32,645 nt of DNA, from assembly GCF_022829605.1 (NCBI RefSeq), contig NZ_JAKSYD010000268.1:1-32645 (forward strand), in the 5' to 3' direction. The notes under the pieces are model-generated. The model was not told where the DNA came from and searched no databases. It saw only the letters and a list, made by a program, of their open reading frames with translations. The position numbers and the translations under genes were made by a program. Origin of the DNA: Methylobacterium sp. E-065 (GTDB lineage: Bacteria; Pseudomonadota; Alphaproteobacteria; Rhizobiales; Beijerinckiaceae). Below are positions 1 through 7,612 of this stretch, piece after piece; position 1 is the first letter of the stretch; every line of letters starts with the position of its first letter.

Positions 1-75
1 CTGTCCTTGTGAGACCAGCACGTCGACCTGACGCAGCTTGCTCACGATCTCCTCGGGCTTGGGTCGTTGGGCCAT
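1..75 (-). CDS. IS3-family transposase OrfA, N-terminal fragment cut by window edge
   Basis: The minus strand from an ATG at 75 encodes 25 residues starting MAQRPKPEEIVSKLRQVDV and running off the window. This matches the conserved N-terminus of OrfA (helix-turn-helix DNA-binding subunit) of IS3-family elements of the IS407 type, which typically read KRPKPEEIVxKLRQV. The rest of OrfA and all of OrfB (the DDE catalytic subunit) would lie to the left of the window. The call rests on this short, distinctive stretch only; whether the element is intact cannot be told. Confidence 0.72.
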   Translation of the reverse strand, partial: MAQRPKPEEIVSKLRQVDVLVSQGQ

Positions 76-150
76 CGATTCCGTCCTCTGTCGGCGCAAA
101 AGCCATACTTCAGGGCGGACCACTTCAAAGGGGGACGATCAATTTGATCG
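1..150 (-). mobile_element. Right-hand part of an IS3-family insertion sequence, with candidate terminus near 141
   Basis: Upstream of the OrfA start the minus strand reads toward TGATCGTCCCCC, beginning at 141. The TG end followed by a C-run is compatible with an IS3-family terminal repeat. The positions 136-150 also form CGATCAA-T-TTGATCG, a perfect 7-bp inverted repeat around one base, so the exact boundary may be anywhere in 141-150. The other terminus is outside the window, so no inverted-repeat pair or target duplication can be verified. Confidence 0.45.
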
Positions 151-173
151 CGTTTCCGTGGCGCAATCCAGGC

Positions 174-1106
174 CTAGTCTTGGGAATGAAGCGCGTTGGC
201 TGCTCTCAGGCGCTGGGTCCGGCAGCACGTCATGTCGGCGTGCCCCCGGGTCACCATGTCAAAGCTGAGTCGGCTAAAGAACGCGGGCCGAGTTTCGATC
301 CTGAAACCGGCGAGGTCGACTTCGCGCCGATGATCGAGCGGCACGCGCACTGCCCCCACCAGCCGACTTGGGGTCCGTTTCAGTCCATGTACTTTGATGT
401 CTAGATCCGCCAGTACGAAGGCGGCGCCGAGCTCTGCCACGAGTTCTTCAGCGGCATACGCCCGGGCACCGAACCGGCCGGTGAAGTCACGGTCGAGACG
501 GTGGGGCGCGCCGGTCCAGTGCACGAGCTCGTGGGCGGTGGTCCCGGCGTAGCCCGTCGGCGTGCGGAAGGCGGTGCGGGGCGGTAGGTGGATCGTGTCG
601 GTGGCTGGGATGTAGCAGGCGCGGTTGCCACCATGCTGAATCGCGGCGCCGGTAGACGCCGCGAACGCGTCGAAGGCGGGCAGTGGGTCTGGGGTGACGC
701 TGGCCCCAGGCGCATCTACAGGCGGCGGGGCAGCATCGACCTGCGCGGCGTTGAAGACGTAGGCGGCGCGGGCGACGAAGGGGGTGCCATCGGCGGGATC
801 GGCGTCAGTCCCGCGGGGCAGCTCCTTGTAGAACAGCACGAGGGTGCCGCGCTCGGCCTGGCGGACCTGCGCGCCGAGCGCCGCCCACTGCCGGTAGGTC
901 GCCCAGCTTGCGTTGGTGTAGCCATGGGCTTGGGCGGCAGACCACAGCGCAAGCACGTTGATGCCGCGGTAGCGCCGACCGGTGCGGGCGTTGCACGGCA
1001 TCGGATCTGCGCCGTGCCAGGGCGGCGTCCATGAAGCGGGGTCGGCGGTCTCGAGCTGCTCGAGGATGGTCGCGGCGAGACGGGCGTGCAGGTCGTTGGT
1101 AGGCAT
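174..1106 (-). CDS. ArdC-like antirestriction protein with replaced C-terminus
   Basis: The 310-residue product has an N-terminal ArdC single-strand DNA-binding domain (about residues 3-125, with the family's RGIN motif at 47-50) followed by a zincin-like metallopeptidase domain. The HELVH metal site is at 192-196 and the third-ligand region AAEELVAELGAAF at 218-230. ArdC proteins protect incoming plasmid DNA from restriction during conjugation. The ATG at 1106 is chosen because family similarity begins there and GGAG lies upstream; the frame stays open to 1430 but that extension looks non-coding. After about residue 236 the sequence stops resembling the family, whose members normally end with a lysine-rich alanine helix. 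The last 74 residues are unrelated, implying a rearrangement near position 400, close to the IS3 end. The active-site part is intact, but the protein may not fold or function normally. Confidence 0.75.
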   Translation of the reverse strand: MPTNDLHARLAATILEQLETADPASWTPPWHGADPMPCNARTGRRYRGINVLALWSAAQAHGYTNASWATYRQWAALGAQVRQAERGTLVLFYKELPRGTDADPADGTPFVARAAYVFNAAQVDAAPPPVDAPGASVTPDPLPAFDAFAASTGAAIQHGGNRACYIPATDTIHLPPRTAFRTPTGYAGTTAHELVHWTGAPHRLDRDFTGRFGARAYAAEELVAELGAAFVLADLDIKVHGLKRTPSRLVGAVRVPLDHRREVDLAGFRIETRPAFFSRLSFDMVTRGHADMTCCRTQRLRAANALHSQD

Positions 1107-1294
1107 GAAAGGCAGGCTCCGGTGCAGCCACGGCGTTGGCGGCCTCGGGGCGGGATTCCCGTAGGTACGACGGCTTTTCACAAAAGCTTTGGGTGGGGCC
1201 GCAGCCGGGCAGCGGCGGAGATACGGGGTCAGTGCTCCCTGTCCTGCCCCGGATCTTGGTGGACGTTTGAGGGAGATCGGCTTGCTGCAGGCAA

Positions 1295-1319
1295 GGCTTT
1301 GCCGGTGAGCGGCAAAGCC
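1295..1319. repeat. Perfect 10-bp inverted repeat (hairpin) upstream of the ardC-like gene
   Basis: GGCTTTGCCG at 1295-1304 is followed by a five-base loop (GTGAG) and its exact complement CGGCAAAGCC at 1310-1319. There is no T-run on either side, so it does not look like an intrinsic terminator. It lies about 190 bases upstream of the ardC-like start and could be a protein-binding site, an mRNA structure or a relic of a mobile element. Confidence 0.5.
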
Positions 1320-1791
1320 ACGCTCTACCGAGGATGTCCGGATCCCGGAGCCACGCCGTCGGTCGACCGGCGGATCGAGGTGCAACCTTGCGACAGGTAG
1401 GCCGGGGCTGTGCGGTCGGCCTTTAGACACTGCTTCCCGTCAGCTTGGACGGCCAGCGCGGACGGACCCGTCCGCTCGATCCGCGGGGCATCGGGGTCGT
1501 CCCGGAGGTCTGGGGCTACCCATTCCCTCCATCCTGCGGTCCGTGAAGTACGGTACCGCTTTTTTATACCGATGCCCTTCGGCTTGCGACCCGGCGATCT
1601 CCGTCCCGCATGGCTGGCGGTGGAGGCTCGGGGCTCATAGGGAGCTGGCTCTTTTATTTTGGCGGGTAAGAGCTCGTCTCTACTTGGTGCAGGTGGCCGA
1701 CCGTTTCAGCTCGTCGAACCAACACAGGACAGATGACGATCTGTTGCTTGGCTGTAGCGCTTCACCCTGACGGAGAGGAGCTGGAGGGGTG

Positions 1792-1826
1792 AAAAATAGG
1801 TGCGAGAGGAGATTGCCTCTACCTAT
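1792..1826 (-). terminator. Possible intrinsic terminator on the minus strand
   Basis: ATAGGT (1796-1801) and AGAGG (1805-1809) pair with CCTCT (1816-1820) and ACCTAT (1821-1826), with a three-base bulge. Read on the minus strand, the stem is followed at once by TTTTT (complement of 1792-1796). No annotated minus-strand gene ends here, so it would terminate either an unrecognised short transcript starting in the palindromic island around 1900 or nothing at all. Confidence 0.35.
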
Positions 1827-1891
1827 AGCGATTTGAAATGAATAGATCGTGTGTGGAGGGGCAACCAATTTCCTGGTCGGGGTAAGGCGCC

Positions 1892-1927
1892 GCTGATACG
1901 ATGTATCAGCTAAATCTATATAGATTT
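1892..1927. promoter_or_regulatory. Two adjacent palindromes in an AT-rich island
   Basis: GCTGATAC-GAT-GTATCAGC occupies 1892-1910 and is a perfect 8-bp inverted repeat. One base later, AAATCTATATAGATTT at 1912-1927 is a perfect 16-bp palindrome. The half-site ATGTATC within the first palindrome (1901-1907) recurs at 1989-1995 and 2014-2020. This layout fits operator sites for a dimeric regulator, or a replication, partition or recombination site, but no partner gene is adjacent. Confidence 0.45.
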
Positions 1928-2101
1928 TAGTTTGCCTAGATCAACAGATCACCATCGCAGCGATTGCGTTCGCATTTTTATTGATGTGATGTATCGGGGC
2001 CCTGTCAGGGATAATGTATCTAAGCTGCAAACTTGCGATCGGCCGAAATTTGGTAGGGATGTGGAGTTTGGCATGCCAGAGCAGGGTAGCGCTGCCGTAA
2101 A

Positions 2102-2195
2102 CCGAAAGCGGACGTTCCGCTTTGCGCCCTTTGCCGCCGCTCTGCTGCCTTCTAACGCTGCTCCGAAGCGGACATACGATCCGACCACAAATGGG
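2102..2195. repeat. Dispersed intergenic repeat, copy 1 (AAGCGGAC ... TTTGCGCC)
   Basis: GAAAGCGGAC at 2104-2113 is followed by TTTGCGCC at 2121-2128, and GAAGCGGAC recurs at 2165-2173. AAAGCGGA and TCCGCTTT at 2106-2121 form a hairpin with loop CGT. The same word pair is found in two other gene-free stretches (3489-3640 and 20898-21076), so this looks like a decayed dispersed repeat rather than a coding remnant. Confidence 0.45.
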
Positions 2196-2281
2196 CAGCC
2201 CTGGAAAGCTGGCTGCAAGCGCGGCGCCGAGCGAGCGCTTAAACTACATTGGGTCTCAGTGCAGTTTGGAACCGCGGCACG

Positions 2282-2644
2282 TCACGTGCCTTCGACGCTC
2301 TGAGAACGCAGCCAGCGCGCGATCGCCTCGATCACATGAGCCTGCTCGGAACCGGTTAATTCCCGCCCCGTCGGAATGCCGTACCACTTGGCCAAACAGC
2401 CACGGCAGCACGTCGCCGTCGCATGCTGCGCCGTGAAGACCGGATGACCGCGAAAGGACGTCTGCTTGCCATCATTCGTCGGCGCGGCTGGCGCGAGGCG
2501 CCGTTTGACGAAGTCCCGTGCATGCTCGAGAACCGTCGGGAGACCCTTGTCGCGCAGGTAGTTCTGGTCGGCAGTCGCCAGCCGAAATCGCTGACGGAAG
2601 GCGGATTGCGGCAGGCGATCGAAAACGTCTTCAAGCGCTCGCAT
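2282..2644 (-). CDS. DUF4186 family protein
   Basis: The 120-residue product matches the DUF4186 family over its whole length. The conserved block TNDGKQTSFRGHPVF is followed by AQHATATCCRGCLAKWYGIP, which contains the paired cysteines and the third cysteine typical of the family. The C-terminus is a short helix (EQAHVIEAIARWLR). Function is not known; the conserved His and Cys residues suggest a metal site, which is inference. I chose the ATG at 2644; a TTG at 2650 would add two residues. The gene is divergent from the DUF72 gene with only 67 bases between the starts, so both probably share one promoter region. Confidence 0.85.
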   Translation of the reverse strand: MRALEDVFDRLPQSAFRQRFRLATADQNYLRDKGLPTVLEHARDFVKRRLAPAAPTNDGKQTSFRGHPVFTAQHATATCCRGCLAKWYGIPTGRELTGSEQAHVIEAIARWLRSQSVEGT

Positions 2645-2711
2645 GCGCAACTACACTCGTTCAACCGCCGCGCATCTGACCGGCACGGCTCATCAGCCTA
2701 CGCAGCAACCG

Positions 2712-3482
2712 ATGCGCACACCAGAGTCTATCATGATTGGCACCGCGGGCTGGAGCCTGGCGAAAGCCTACGCGCCTCATTTCCCGCGAGACGGCAGCCA
2801 TCTGGAGCGGTACGCGCAGCGCTTCTCGACCGTCGAGATCAACACGTCCTTCTACCGGCCGCATCGCATTGCGACCTACGAGAAATGGGCTGCTGCGGTA
2901 CCGGCCGGATTTCGGTTCGCCGTGAAGGTGCCACGGGCAATCACGCATGAGCGGCGCCTGATCGATGTGGAAGAGGTCCTGGCCCGCTTCCTGGCTGAGG
3001 TGGCGGGCCTCGGACCGAAGCTCGGGCCGCTGCTGCTTCAGCTTCCGCCGAGTCTAGCGTTCGACAGGGCGTCTGCCGATCCGTTCCTGGCGACCTTCAG
3101 GCGGAGCTTTGCCGGCGACATCGTCTGTGAACCACGCCACGCGACTTGGTTTACGCAGGACGTCGATAAAGTCCTTTGCGAACTTGCGATTGCCCGGGTC
3201 GCTGCCGATCCCGCTCCCATCCCGGATGCAGGCAGGCCTGGCGGTTGGCTGGATCTCGCCTATTACCGGCTCCATGGCTCTCCGAGCATGTACCGTTCAG
3301 CATATGAGCCGCCCGTTCTCATCCAGATCGCCGAGCGCCTGCATCAGAAGAACGTCCAAGGAGGTCGGGCGTGGTGTATTTTCGACAACACCGCAGAGTT
3401 CGCGGCCATTGGTAATGCTTTAGAGACACTTGCGCTCTCTAAATCGGGCGAGCCACCACCAACGTCAATTATGGGTCGATAG
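2712..3482 (+). CDS. DUF72 (YecE-like) family protein
   Basis: This 256-residue protein has the DUF72 signature at its start (IGTAGWS, then FSTVEINTSFYRPH), a central FAVKVPRAITHERRL block and the late motifs YYRLHGSP and WCIFDNTAEFAA near the C-terminus. The family forms a TIM-barrel fold and its biochemical role is unknown. ATG at 2712 is used as the start; an ATG at 2733 is the alternative and would begin right at the conserved domain. No strong ribosome-binding site precedes either. It is slightly longer than many family members but appears intact. Confidence 0.85.
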   Translation: MRTPESIMIGTAGWSLAKAYAPHFPRDGSHLERYAQRFSTVEINTSFYRPHRIATYEKWAAAVPAGFRFAVKVPRAITHERRLIDVEEVLARFLAEVAGLGPKLGPLLLQLPPSLAFDRASADPFLATFRRSFAGDIVCEPRHATWFTQDVDKVLCELAIARVAADPAPIPDAGRPGGWLDLAYYRLHGSPSMYRSAYEPPVLIQIAERLHQKNVQGGRAWCIFDNTAEFAAIGNALETLALSKSGEPPPTSIMGR

Positions 3483-3488
3483 GAGGTC

Positions 3489-3640
3489 GTCCGCTTTTCC
3501 GGCTGGCCGGCTCCGAAGCGGACTGGCTGCTTTCGGCCAGGCTACGCCACGCCGGAGCGCCATGGCGCGCAGAACCGGACGTTCGGCTTTGCGCCCATAT
3601 CGGCCGTCCAGAGAGCTGTGACGCCGTCCCCAAAGCGGAC
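3489..3640. repeat. Dispersed intergenic repeat, copy 2
   Basis: Between the DUF72 stop and the regulator start, GTCCGCTTTT (3489-3498, reverse orientation), GAAGCGGAC (3515-3523), CCGGACGTTCGGCTTTGCGCC (in part, 3575-3595) and AAAGCGGAC (3632-3640) recur. These are the same words as in 2102-2195. No gene is visible in 3483-3722. Confidence 0.45.
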
Positions 3641-3722
3641 TTCGCGACGCGAAGCGCCGATCCTGAGCCGCTGGCGCCATCCTTGCCTCGGGTGACGTGT
3701 CCCCGAGCAGGAGCCGAACGCC

Positions 3723-5228
3723 GTGGCTATCACAGATCATGCTCTCGCCTGGACGCAGCTGTTCGGCGAACTCGACCGGAGCGGCTTGGCGCTGCACCTG
3801 CAGATCCGCCGGGCGATCGTCACCGCCATCGAACGGGGGCTGTTCACCGCGGAGGCCCGGCTGCCTTCGACGCGCCAACTGGCGGCCCTGCTCGGGGTCG
3901 CCCGCAACACCGTGGTGAACGCGTACCAGCAGCTCATCGACGAGGGCTTCCTAATCGCTCACGAGCGCAGCGGGATCTTTCTGGCGCCGGATCTGATCGT
4001 CTCCGAAGCGCGTGGTCCCTCGCCGCAACGGACCATCGCGTGGTCGCGGCGCTTCGCGGTCCGCCCCGCGCAGCTGCGGCAGATCACCAAGCCGCGGGAC
4101 TGGCTCGACTACCCCTATCCCTTCCTGTTCGGCCAGTTCGATCCGTCCCTGTTCCCGGCCAATGACTGGCGCGAGAGCGTGCGGGCGGCCTCCGGGGTGT
4201 CCGAGATCAACGCCTGGGCGGGCGACCTGATCGACGAGGACGATGCCGATCTCGTGGAGCAGCTCCGCCTTCAGGTGCTGCCGCGGCGGGGCATCTTCGC
4301 CAGCGCCGACGAGGTGATGGTCACCATCGGCTCGCAGCAGGCGCTCTCGCTCCTGATCCAGCTGCTGGTCGGCCGCACTACGCCGGCGGGTGTCGAGGAC
4401 CCCAGCTATCCCGATACCCGCAACATGCTGACCCTCGCCACCGACGACCTCGCGACGCTCGCCATCGACCGGCACGGGGTCGTGCCCGATGCCGTCTTCG
4501 CCAGCCGGGACGTGGCGTTCGTCACCGTGGGGCATCAGTGCCCGACCACCGCGGTGATGCCGCTGGAGCGACGCCGCGCCCTCCTCGCGGCCGCGCGGCG
4601 CCACGACGTCGTCCTGGTCGAGGACGATTACGAAGCCGACCTCGCCCTGGCGGACGAGATCCCGTCCCTCAAGAGCCTCGATGCGGATGGCCGCGTGATC
4701 TATGTCGGCAGCTTCTCGAAGGTGCTCGCCCCGGGCCTGCGGGTCGGCTACGTGGTGGCGCCCCGGGCCGTGATCGCGGAGCTGCGCGTGCTGCGGCGGC
4801 TGATGCTGCGCCACCCGCCCTCGAACAATCAGCGCGCGACCGCGATGTTCGTGGCGTTCGGGCATTACCGCACGCATCTGCGCCGGACCGCCGGCGTTCT
4901 GGAGGAGCGCGCCGTCCGGATCGCCGGCCTGCTGCCCCGCCTCCTGCCCGCGTTCCGCTGGCGGCGCGACCCGGGGGCCACGAGCTTCTGGGTGGAGGGG
5001 CCTGTCGGCCTCGATGCCCGGGATCTCAGCGTGCGCGCTCGCGCCCGGGGCGTCCTGATCGAGCCGGGCGATATCTTCTACTCCGACCCGGAGGCCGGCC
5101 GGGCCTGCTTCCGCTTGGGCTTCGCCTCGATCCGGACCGACCGGATCGAGGCGGGCCTCACCCGCCTCGCGGAACTGGTCACGCCGGCCGGAATCCCGGC
5201 GTCACAGGGGATGCCCGAGCAGGTCTGA
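3723..5228 (+). CDS. tauR: MocR/GntR-type transcriptional regulator with aminotransferase domain (TauR-like)
   Basis: The 501-residue protein is a MocR-family regulator. A GntR winged helix-turn-helix lies at about residues 18-90 (LPSTRQLAALLGVARNTV is the recognition region), and a fold-type I aminotransferase-like domain fills about 120-490. PLP-binding residues are present: the lysine in GSFSKVLAPGLRVGY is residue 333 and the Asp-Tyr pair of VEDDYEAD is 302-303. The segment HPPSNNQRATAMFVAFGHY and the phrase GLDARDLSVRA followed by GVLIEPGDIFY are typical of the PdxR/TauR side of the family. The start is GTG at 3723 with AGGAG nine bases upstream. It converges on and overlaps the exporter gene by 27 bases. 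The assignment to taurine control is inferred from the neighbouring tauABC; PLP-amine sensing is established for the family. Confidence 0.82.
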   Translation: MAITDHALAWTQLFGELDRSGLALHLQIRRAIVTAIERGLFTAEARLPSTRQLAALLGVARNTVVNAYQQLIDEGFLIAHERSGIFLAPDLIVSEARGPSPQRTIAWSRRFAVRPAQLRQITKPRDWLDYPYPFLFGQFDPSLFPANDWRESVRAASGVSEINAWAGDLIDEDDADLVEQLRLQVLPRRGIFASADEVMVTIGSQQALSLLIQLLVGRTTPAGVEDPSYPDTRNMLTLATDDLATLAIDRHGVVPDAVFASRDVAFVTVGHQCPTTAVMPLERRRALLAAARRHDVVLVEDDYEADLALADEIPSLKSLDADGRVIYVGSFSKVLAPGLRVGYVVAPRAVIAELRVLRRLMLRHPPSNNQRATAMFVAFGHYRTHLRRTAGVLEERAVRIAGLLPRLLPAFRWRRDPGATSFWVEGPVGLDARDLSVRARARGVLIEPGDIFYSDPEAGRACFRLGFASIRTDRIEAGLTRLAELVTPAGIPASQGMPEQV

Positions 5229-5957
5229 AACCGCCTGCACCACGCTCGTGACGGCGACGGTGCAGAGCAGCAGGATCGACAGGGCGCGATGCCCCCGTCC
5301 GGCTCCGAGCCTGAGAAGCGCCTCGCCGAGCCGGCTGCCGGCGACGATGAGCGGGATGCCGATCATCACCGGGATCGCTAGAAAGCCCCCGAAGAGCCCG
5401 GCAGTCGCGAGGCTGATGGCGCTGGCGATCGACGTCGCCAGGAAGAACACCAGCAACGAGGCGCGTCCCTGCCGCGGCGAGAGCGGCGTCGCGAGGTAGT
5501 AGGCGACCACGGGCGGACCCGGCATCGCCGCGAGCCCGTTGCACAGGCCGGCCGCCAGCCCGACCGCCAGGGTCGCGCCGCCGCGCGGAAGCCCGACGAA
5601 GCGGAAGCCGCGCAGGAGCGCGACGGTCCCGCAGCCGCAGACCAGCGCGATGCCGAGCCGGGCAGCGTCCGGGCTCGCCGCAGCCAAAGCGGCCACGCCG
5701 AGGGGCGATCCGACCACCGTGCCGGCGACGAGCCAGCGGAGCGAGGGCCAATGGCAGGTCCGGCGCGCCCGGGGCAGGTCGGACAGGCTCGCGCAGAACT
5801 GCAGGGCGACGGCGAGCGGGACGCACTGGTTCGGCGGGAGCGAGAAGCCGAGCAGCGGCACGGCCGCCAGGGCGAACCCGAAGCCCGTGAAGCCGCGGAT
5901 CAGCGCCGCGGCGAAGATCGCGGCCGCGATCGCGATCAGGGATGCCGGTTCAGGCAT
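5202..5957 (-). CDS. safE: TauE/SafE-family membrane exporter (probable sulfoacetate exporter)
   Basis: The 251-residue protein is strongly hydrophobic with about eight membrane segments and the opening FAAALIRGFTGFGFALAAVP, which is characteristic of the TauE/SafE (formerly DUF81) permeases. A second internal half begins around GLAAGLCNGLAAMPGPPVV, consistent with the family's duplicated fold. The ATG at 5957 is chosen because the first transmembrane segment starts eight residues later; the frame is open further upstream but only into the coding region of the dehydrogenase. It lies 23 bases downstream of the aldehyde dehydrogenase, so it is probably cotranscribed. Members export sulfite, sulfoacetate or related C2 sulfonates; sulfoacetate is inferred here from the adjacent dehydrogenase and the lack of xsc. 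Confidence 0.78.
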   Translation of the reverse strand: MPEPASLIAIAAAIFAAALIRGFTGFGFALAAVPLLGFSLPPNQCVPLAVALQFCASLSDLPRARRTCHWPSLRWLVAGTVVGSPLGVAALAAASPDAARLGIALVCGCGTVALLRGFRFVGLPRGGATLAVGLAAGLCNGLAAMPGPPVVAYYLATPLSPRQGRASLLVFFLATSIASAISLATAGLFGGFLAIPVMIGIPLIVAGSRLGEALLRLGAGRGHRALSILLLCTVAVTSVVQAVSDLLGHPL

Positions 5958-5979
5958 CGGAAGAGCGGGAGTCACCACC

Positions 5980-7500
5980 CTAACGCATGTCGACCACGAT
6001 GGTCTTCTTGCGGGTGAAGTGCTCCAGCATCGACTCCAGGGAGGCCTCCTTGCCGAGACCCGACTTCTTGAAGCCACCGTAGCTGAGGTTCGGCTGGATC
6101 GTCAGGTTCTGGTTGACCTGGACATAACCGGCATCCAGCGCGTGCGACACCCGCAGCGCCCGGCGCAGGTCCCGGGTCCAGACCGTCGCGGCGAGGCCGA
6201 ATTCCCCCGCATTCGCGGCCGCCAGGACGTCCTCCTCGTCGGAGAACGGCACGATGCAGGCGACCGGACCGAAGATCTCGTCGCGCATGAGCGGGCTGTC
6301 CTCAGTTAGACCGGTGAACAGGACCGGCTCGACGAACAGGCCTTCAGCGAGATCCGGCGCGGCCGGCAGGCGCCCGCAGCGTACGGCCCGCGCGCCCGGC
6401 GTAGCCTCGCCCTGGGCGATATAGTCCATGATTTTGGCGTGCTGCCGGGCATTGATCACGGTGCCGATATCGGTGGCCTCGTCCAGGGGATCGCCCATCC
6501 GGAGGTTCGCGACGGCGGCGGCCAGCCGCTCCACGAACCGGTCGTGCAGCCCGGCGTCGACGTAGATCCGGCTCGAGGCGGTGCAGCTCTGGCCCTGGCG
6601 GGTGAAGCGCATGCCGGCCACCGCGCCCGCGACGGCCCGGTCGAGGTCCGCGTCCGCAAAGACCAGCATCGGGCTCTTGCCGCCGAGCTCCAGGCTCACC
6701 GGGATCAGCTTGTCGGCGGCCTCGCGGTAGATCGCCTCGCCCACTGCCTGCGAGCCCGTGAAGGTAACCTTGGCGACGTCGGGGTGCCGGACCAGCGGCG
6801 CCCCGCAGGCGGGACCGGTGCCGCAGATTACGTTGAGGACGCCGGGCGGCAGGAGGTCGGCCAGGAGGCGCGCCGCCTCGATCGTTGCGAAGGGGGCCTC
6901 CTCGGAGGCCTTCAGCACCACGGTGTTGCCGGCGACTAGGGCCGGTCCGATCTTGAGCGCCATCAGAACGAGGGGCACGTTCCAGGGCAGGATCGCCGCC
7001 ACCACCCCCAGGGGTTCGCGGGTGGTCAGCGCGAGCATGTCCGGGCTGAACGGCAGCGTCTCGCCCTTCAGTTCCGTGGCGAGACCGCCGAACATCGCGA
7101 GGATGTCGGCCGCGGTGGTGATCTCGGGGCGGCACTCGGTGCGGATCGCCTTGCCGGTCTCGGCGGCCAGAAGCGGGGCGAGATCCGGGGCCGCCGCCGC
7201 GATCCGGCGCCCGCCCTCGGCCACCAGCCGTCCGCGCTCGCGGGCCGGGACCCGCGCCCAGGTCCGTCCGGCGGCGCGGGCCGCCGCGACCGCAGCCTGG
7301 ACATCCGCCGGGCCGGCCGCCGGTGCCTCGGCCAGGGCGTGCCCGGTGGCGGGATCGAGGACGGTCAGGCAAGCGCCGTCCACCGGGCCCACCAGCGCGT
7401 TCCCGATCAGGTGGCGGCCGGCCAGCGCAGCCAGGAGGTCGCGCACGCCCCGGGGGAGGCGTGCCCGCCCGGGCGTCGGGCTCTCGGCTTCGTTCGGCAT
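5980..7500 (-). CDS. safD: Aldehyde dehydrogenase, probable sulfoacetaldehyde dehydrogenase
   Basis: This 506-residue NAD(P)-dependent aldehyde dehydrogenase is complete. It has the oxyanion-hole Asn174 in LPWNVP, Lys197 of the cofactor site, FTGSQAVG at 247-254, the general base Glu271 in LELGGKSP and the catalytic Cys306 in GQSCTASSR. It most resembles betaine-aldehyde/semialdehyde type enzymes. Placed between a TauE/SafE exporter and tauABC, its likely substrate is sulfoacetaldehyde, the product of taurine deamination, giving sulfoacetate. That substrate is inference; other amine-derived aldehydes remain possible. The ATG at 7500 is used; the first 25 residues are not conserved and a later start cannot be excluded. 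The gap of 112 bases to tauC is longer than the other joints, so a separate internal promoter is possible. Confidence 0.85.
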   Translation of the reverse strand: MPNEAESPTPGRARLPRGVRDLLAALAGRHLIGNALVGPVDGACLTVLDPATGHALAEAPAAGPADVQAAVAAARAAGRTWARVPARERGRLVAEGGRRIAAAAPDLAPLLAAETGKAIRTECRPEITTAADILAMFGGLATELKGETLPFSPDMLALTTREPLGVVAAILPWNVPLVLMALKIGPALVAGNTVVLKASEEAPFATIEAARLLADLLPPGVLNVICGTGPACGAPLVRHPDVAKVTFTGSQAVGEAIYREAADKLIPVSLELGGKSPMLVFADADLDRAVAGAVAGMRFTRQGQSCTASSRIYVDAGLHDRFVERLAAAVANLRMGDPLDEATDIGTVINARQHAKIMDYIAQGEATPGARAVRCGRLPAAPDLAEGLFVEPVLFTGLTEDSPLMRDEIFGPVACIVPFSDEEDVLAAANAGEFGLAATVWTRDLRRALRVSHALDAGYVQVNQNLTIQPNLSYGGFKKSGLGKEASLESMLEHFTRKKTIVVDMR

Positions 7501-7612
7501 CGGCGGCTTACTCGCGGCTGGGCTGGGGCGTCCCGCCGTCGATAGGGGCGCTTCGGGCGTCGCGACAGGTCCAGCCGGCGGCGAGTGAACGGGCCAGGGC
7601 GGGCGGGTGCCC

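Larger units (their letters stand above)
1107..2281. other. Gene-poor 1.2-kb stretch
   Basis: I find no convincing gene between the ardC-like start and the end of the DUF4186 gene. Open frames here have no recognisable domain and no good start context. The stretch contains the hairpin at 1295-1319, a stem-loop with an adjacent T-run on the minus strand at 1792-1826, an AT-rich segment at about 1790-2040 with two palindromes, and a dispersed intergenic repeat at 2102-2195. The base composition drops noticeably around 1790-2040 compared with the GC-rich surroundings. Confidence 0.55.

Noticed and set aside
1996..2024. Tn3-like terminal repeat (GGGG ... TAAG)
   Set aside because: The segment begins GGGG and ends TAAG but is 29 bases instead of about 38, lacks the conserved inner part and has no partner repeat or transposase nearby.
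3951..4877. 308-residue minus-strand frame inside the regulator gene
   Set aside because: The opposite strand encodes a clear MocR protein throughout; this frame has only antisense composition.
5202..5957. Naming the exporter as a sulfite exporter (TauE)
   Set aside because: Sulfite export fits when Xsc releases sulfite; no xsc is present, and an aldehyde dehydrogenase is directly upstream, so sulfoacetate is the better inferred substrate.
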